Shown piece by piece: positions 60,436 through 64,000 of a stretch of 64,000 bases of DNA. Under the pieces are notes generated by a model. It saw only the letters and a program-made list of their open reading frames with translations. It did no database searches and was not told where the DNA came from. Source of the stretch: Eutreptiella sp. 'Long Island Sound 2002' (Eukaryota > Euglenozoa > Euglenophyceae > Eutreptiales > Eutreptiaceae). The stretch's first letter is position 1; the number at the start of each line of letters is the position of its first letter. The stretch covers positions 5,055,131 through 5,119,130 of the forward strand of contig OZ038388.1 in the NCBI GenBank assembly GCA_964036045.1. Direction: 5' to 3'. Made by a program: the position numbers and the translations under genes.

Positions 60436-61889
60436 GCCAACTGCAGAGCCACAGGAGGTTGATGCACTAGCCATGCCTCCACATTCCTGGTTCCAACTGA
60501 ACGAAAGTCATTGCACGGTGCCGTTCACCCCATGCCCATAGGCGCCTCATCTGCAGCGAAGCATCTGTTCATGATATGGTGCGCGGCATGCAGGCACTGC
60601 GCTGCAACACCTGTGCTTGAGCAGGTGGTATCGCCAGTCACGTTCTCGGGGGTGGCTCCTGAGACAGTACTGCCATATGTCACGGTTACAGTATCAGCCA
60701 ACGCGGTGTCATTGTCAGAACTCGACAGTATTCCTGGTGAGAAATTATGTGTGGCAGAGGTTTTGAGTGGGCACGTTTGGATTCGGGGTTCGGGGCAAAG
60801 GGGGCACCTGCAGTGTGCAATCTGCCTGGGAAGGGCGAAGATGATAAGTCACCCATCACTACCAACCCCTGCAGCCCTCTGGCGGATGTATTTACCGGAG
60901 GGGAATGGGGGCTAAAAACCGCATGCAGCCCCAGTGACCCACGCAGCTCTTGCTGGCAGATACATTGACCTGAGGGCGATGCACCTTCAAACAGCATGCA
61001 GCACCTGTGGCCCCTGCATGGGATTCCCAGCTGCAGTCTATACACCGTTTCCCCCACCAGTCATGCATGCTAGCTGCCAGCCCCACCTTAAATGGGTGAT
61101 GCTACATCACAAACTACTGGGATGTCCAACCTGGATCACTGACACACTTTTGTAAGCGGACGACGGGCTTCAGCATTCTGGGGACAGGAAGATGGCTCCA
61201 TGGACAGGGTTTTTATTTCCAGGCAGCTGTGGCTATGGCATGCTGCAGGGAGAAAAACAATCCACAATGATAAGGATGTGCCTTGGTACAATACCTTTGT
61301 ACTTGCTCTTGACCATTTCCAAGTACCACCCAAAACTGCATATGAAAAAGGGGACCACTGCTAATAGCCCCCCCCCCCCCTTTCTTCCTAGCTTGCATGC
61401 CCCTCATCACTGCTGCATAGGCCACCGGTGCTGGGGCTACATGCGGCTTAAGGCCCCATCGCCCTCAGGTAAACACATCTGCCAGTGGGGGCTGCATGTG
61501 GCTTGTAGCCTCATCACCCTCAGGTAAATGCATCCGCCAGTACATGCATGCAGTGGTTGGGAGGGCAGGGTTCAGTCTTGTTAGCCTCCCCCCATGCACT
61601 GCACCTTCTGTCCTCATCCCTCTGCACTGCAACTGACACTGCAGCACATACGTTCAAGGCGAGTCTGGAAGGTGGCTTTCTTCGCCCCATCTTCCAAAGG
61701 GCCAGGGAAGTGCTGCTGTTGGAAGTCCCATCCAGCTGCTTGCAGTATGGACTGTAGTGCAGTCTGTGCATGTGGTGCAGAACGTAAGAGCTCCGTCAAT
61801 TGCGATGTGAGGCTGGAGCCCTGCAATTGTTCAAGGGCCCGAAGCAGACTACACAAAAAGCCCTCATCCAGCGTTGGGGGACTCGCCAT
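55482..61889 (-). CDS. MAPKKK-like (STE11) protein kinase, 4 exons
   Basis: Exons 61889-61652, 59710-59345, 56805-56479 and 55771-55482 join in phase (each junction phase 1, GT-AG) to 406 aa, TGA stop. Residues 1-100 are a non-catalytic, partly helical N-terminus. The kinase domain has GKGGFGCV (125-132), VAIK (Lys147), the helix-C Glu166, HRDIKPSNLL (241-250), DFG (261-263), CQGTPRYMSPE (280-290) and DIWAVGCTVLEMATGEAPW (306-324). LSCFAADPKDRPLCGQLLHS (362-381) completes it. The last two are hallmarks of MEKK/STE11 kinases, which phosphorylate MAP2Ks in cytosolic cascades. All catalytic residues are present. The ATG is 8 nt after a TTTCCCTTCAG acceptor. Introns of 1.9, 2.5 and 0.7 kb carry a CT microsatellite, families I and J, and MITE copy 6. 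Confidence 0.88.
56201..56412. mobile_element. MITE, CATGCAT family, copy 6
   Basis: 212 bp from CAGGGATGCATTGGAAGGG to CCCTTCCAATGCACCCCTG. It lies inside the third intron (56478-55772) of the MAPKKK gene, so it is spliced out. Confidence 0.93.
56900..57000 (+). repeat. Dispersed repeat, family J copy 2
   Basis: AGGTCAACAAGCGCTCCAA, TATGCAGCAATGTTCGGCAG. In the second intron of the MAPKKK gene. Confidence 0.85.
57752..57850 (+). repeat. Dispersed repeat, family J copy 3
   Basis: AGGTCAACAAAGCGCTC, TATGCAGCAATGTCCGGCAG. Same intron as copy 2, same orientation, about 850 bp away. Confidence 0.85.
58629..58752 (+). repeat. Direct repeat flanking family I, copy a
   Basis: ACCCCCCAGCCCCCCACCCA, CACAAAATTTTTCCTC and GGACATTTATCAAAGG are repeated at 59165-59297. 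Confidence 0.95.
58760..58985 (+). repeat. Dispersed repeat, family I copy 2
   Basis: Closely matches 12940-13165. Sandwiched between two direct repeats in the second intron of the MAPKKK gene. Confidence 0.9.
59165..59297 (+). repeat. Direct repeat flanking family I, copy b
   Basis: Second copy of 58629-58752. It ends in a C-run, about 50 bp inside the intron from the donor at 59344. Confidence 0.95.
60348..60433. repeat. (CT)n microsatellite
   Basis: About 43 CT units, in the first intron of the MAPKKK gene. Confidence 0.98.
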
Positions 61890-61896
61890 AGAAGGG

Positions 61897-61898
61897 CT
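61897..61898 (-). promoter_or_regulatory. Putative trans-splice acceptor, MAPKKK gene
   Basis: ACTGCTTTCCCTTCAG on the minus strand, leaving only 7 nt before the ATG. Very short leaders like this are normal for spliced-leader organisms. Confidence 0.5.
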
Positions 61899-62069
61899 GA
61901 AGGGAAAGCAGTGGGGAACACAGCAGAAAAAAATTCGGCAATTCAACACGGTGCATGAGCCATGATAGGACCTGCTCACTCTGACCAATCTGAGTCTGAG
62001 CAAACCGATTGTTCCCAAGCCGCAGTGTGCTATGAAAGGGAGTGCACGAAGCACTTGTTGGGGTAACAC

Positions 62070-63190
62070 ACAAGCTTACCACAAGGATAGCACCACATTC
62101 CTCATCCCAATCATCTGTTGGGCTGGCGGGTGCAGCACCGCAGCATTAGAGCAGAGGAGGTCATGAGGTCAGGTCACATAGCCAACCCTTGCGTGGTGGC
62201 CGTACGACAATTTTGGGCGCCAAAAGGTTTTTTCGGCAAAAATGGTCCACAAAACAAAAGACAGTAGCACGGAACGACTTTTCAGACAACTTGCAAGAGG
62301 GGGGGGGGGGGAGAGGTCTGGACCCGGGGGAGTGGGGTTGGACCTGGGGGGGGGGGGGTCCTCCTTTAATTCTTTTTATTCTAATGCGTCCTGGCGCACA
62401 GTGTCATCTTTCACCCCCTGGACGGACCCTCGCAGAATACAGAACAGAAGGCCTCAGATAATCTATCAATCCAGCATTGCTGTCTGTGTAGATCAGCAGA
62501 TTCCTCAAACTAAGCAGGAGACGTCATCTGTCACTGCCCTCTAACCAATATCACAACTGCCAAATACATGGCCACCATTTTGAGTGGACCAATCCAACAA
62601 GATTTTAGGATAGGTCAAGGTTGGTGCCATGTGATTACAGGTGCACAGCTCAATTGGGGCAGTCGTAGTTGCATGGCCTGTCATCATGGAGGAAAGCAGC
62701 TGCGAAGGTAAAGAATTCTACGGGCATCTCCTTGCACAATGCATGCACAAAGCACAAATTGCAAGGTGTAATGTAAGAGGAAATTGCAAACCCTTGTTGC
62801 CTCAGGAACATGTGTTGTTACTGTTATTCATTTGATCCTCCAATTATAGGTCCATTGGACAGCATAGAAAGTGTAGAAAAATGGCTACACACCTTAAAAC
62901 ACCATGGCAGAAAATGGCAATTTTTGTTGTTCTTTTGCCCTCTGTAAGAAAAAGAAGTGCACACCAACAGCAATGCTTGAAACTGGAACAATCGGGGATG
63001 GAACATATTGAGGCTCCTTCTCGTGGTGATAGCGCGTCTGCGCATTAGCTTTGCGATGGTGTGTGTAGCATAGATGGCACTTTATAGGCTCTTTGTGATG
63101 GTATTGCAGTAGTGATGTTTACGCCAATCACATGCATCTGCAAGCAACACATTGGTGCAGGAACAAATGCACTGAATTGATCACTGCTCG
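62070..63190. other. Intergenic, no supported gene
   Basis: Contains G-runs at 62299-62310 and 62347-62360 followed by GTCCTCCTTTAATTC, and otherwise unremarkable sequence. No protein-like frame seen. Confidence 0.4.
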
Positions 63191-63194
63191 TTAG

Positions 63195-63960
63195 CGCTGG
63201 CAGCCGTGGCAGGATCACCAGACGGCCCTACAGTCGGCACATTCTAGGACTGCTGGAGCTTGTGGTCAGACACAGCGAACATGGCATTTGAGCTGGGGAC
63301 GACGTGCGTCTCGTGGGCGCTGGCAGCCGTGGCAGGATCATCAGACCGTCCTGCACTCGGTACATGCTGAGACTACTAGAGCTTGCGGCGAGACACAGCG
63401 AACATGGCAGTAGAGCAGGGGACGAACTGTGTCTCGTTGGAACTCGCAGCTGTGGCAGGATCACCAGACAGCCATGTAGTCGGCACATGCTGGGACTGCT
63501 GGAGCTTGTGGCCAGGCATAGCGAACTTGGTATTTGAGTTGGGGACGAACTGCGTCTCGCGGGCGTTGGTAGCCGTGGCAGGATCATCAGACTGTCCTGC
63601 AGTCGGCACATGCTGGGACCGCTGGAGCTTGTGGCCAGACACAGCGACCATGGCATTAGAGTTGGGGACGAACTCCGTCTCGTGGGCGTTGGTAGCCGTG
63701 GCAGGATCATCAGGCGGCCCTGCACTCGGCACATGCTGAGACTGCTGGAGTTGGTGGTCAGACACAGCAAACATTGCAGTAGAGCTGGGGACAAACAGCG
63801 TCTCGTTGGCGCCGGTTGCTGTGGCAGGATCATCAGATAGCCCAGTAGTCGGCACATGTTGGGACTGCTGGAGCTTGTGGCCAGGCACAGCGAACTTGGC
63901 ATTAGAACTGGGGATGAACTCCGTTTCGTGGGCGCTGGTGGCCGTGGGAGGATTATCAGA
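63195..63960 (-). repeat. 123-bp tandem repeat, possible 41-residue protein repeat
   Basis: The GCAGCCGTGGCAGGATCA-type word recurs at 63200, 63323, 63446, 63569, 63692, 63815 and 63938, always 123 bp apart. On the minus strand one frame gives 41-residue units with KLQQSQHVP, DDPATATNA and ETQFVPNSN blocks. It is open from 63888 to 63376, where CAG-CAG becomes TAG-TAG. Lack of any indel over six diverged units fits coding constraint, but all three minus frames are fairly open, so the frame is uncertain. Confidence 0.85.
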
Positions 63961-64000
63961 TCATCAGATCATTCGTCTTTTAGCGTCCACTGGCCTATGT

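Noticed and set aside
60032-60541. Frame with a long Ser-Leu repeat
   Set aside because: Produced by the CT microsatellite in the first MAPKKK intron.

Overview
The window comes from a eukaryotic nuclear genome, most likely a photosynthetic euglenid. Two features point there. First, an acyl-ACP desaturase, present twice, carries a two-membrane-segment plastid presequence of the kind used by euglenids and peridinin dinoflagellates. Second, a 27-nt sequence nearly identical to the Euglena trans-spliced leader is fixed in the DNA just upstream of a FolD start codon. Introns in the spliced genes are GT-AG. Likely trans-splice acceptors lie just upstream of four start codons. The DNA is packed with G/C homopolymers of 10-20 nt, small inverted-repeat elements, tRNA-derived repeats and minisatellites. 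The assembly has a 200-N gap at 44657-44856.

Layout. 0-3.3 kb: a 27-bp minisatellite and weak minus-strand exons. 4.5-5.2 kb: two weak plus-strand exons. 6.7-13.9 kb: a four-exon minus-strand gene for a signal-anchored, Pro-rich, divergent kinase-like protein. 14-20 kb: repeats, including two SINE-plus-tail composites. 20.25-22.14 kb and 29.03-30.92 kb: two almost identical copies of the plastid desaturase gene, separated by repeat-rich DNA. 31.5 kb: one plausible exon. 35.7-36.8 kb: an intronless FolD (methylene-THF dehydrogenase/cyclohydrolase) with an N-terminal RIIa/Dpy-30-like helix pair and the spliced-leader relic. 42.6-53.6 kb: a PARG-like gene whose last intron is about 8 kb and holds coding debris, a zinc-finger ORF, minisatellites and the gap. 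55.5-61.9 kb: a four-exon MAPKKK-like (STE11) kinase. 63.2-64.0 kb: an array of 123-bp (41-codon) repeats.

All six confident genes are on the minus strand. They do not form one pathway: plastid fatty-acid desaturation, one-carbon metabolism, phospho-signalling, a secretory-pathway kinase-like protein and ADP-ribose turnover. Most remaining open reading frames are accidental products of tandem repeats or G/C-rich DNA. Exon joins were deduced by hand from splice signals, reading phase and protein motifs; they are predictions, not transcript evidence.
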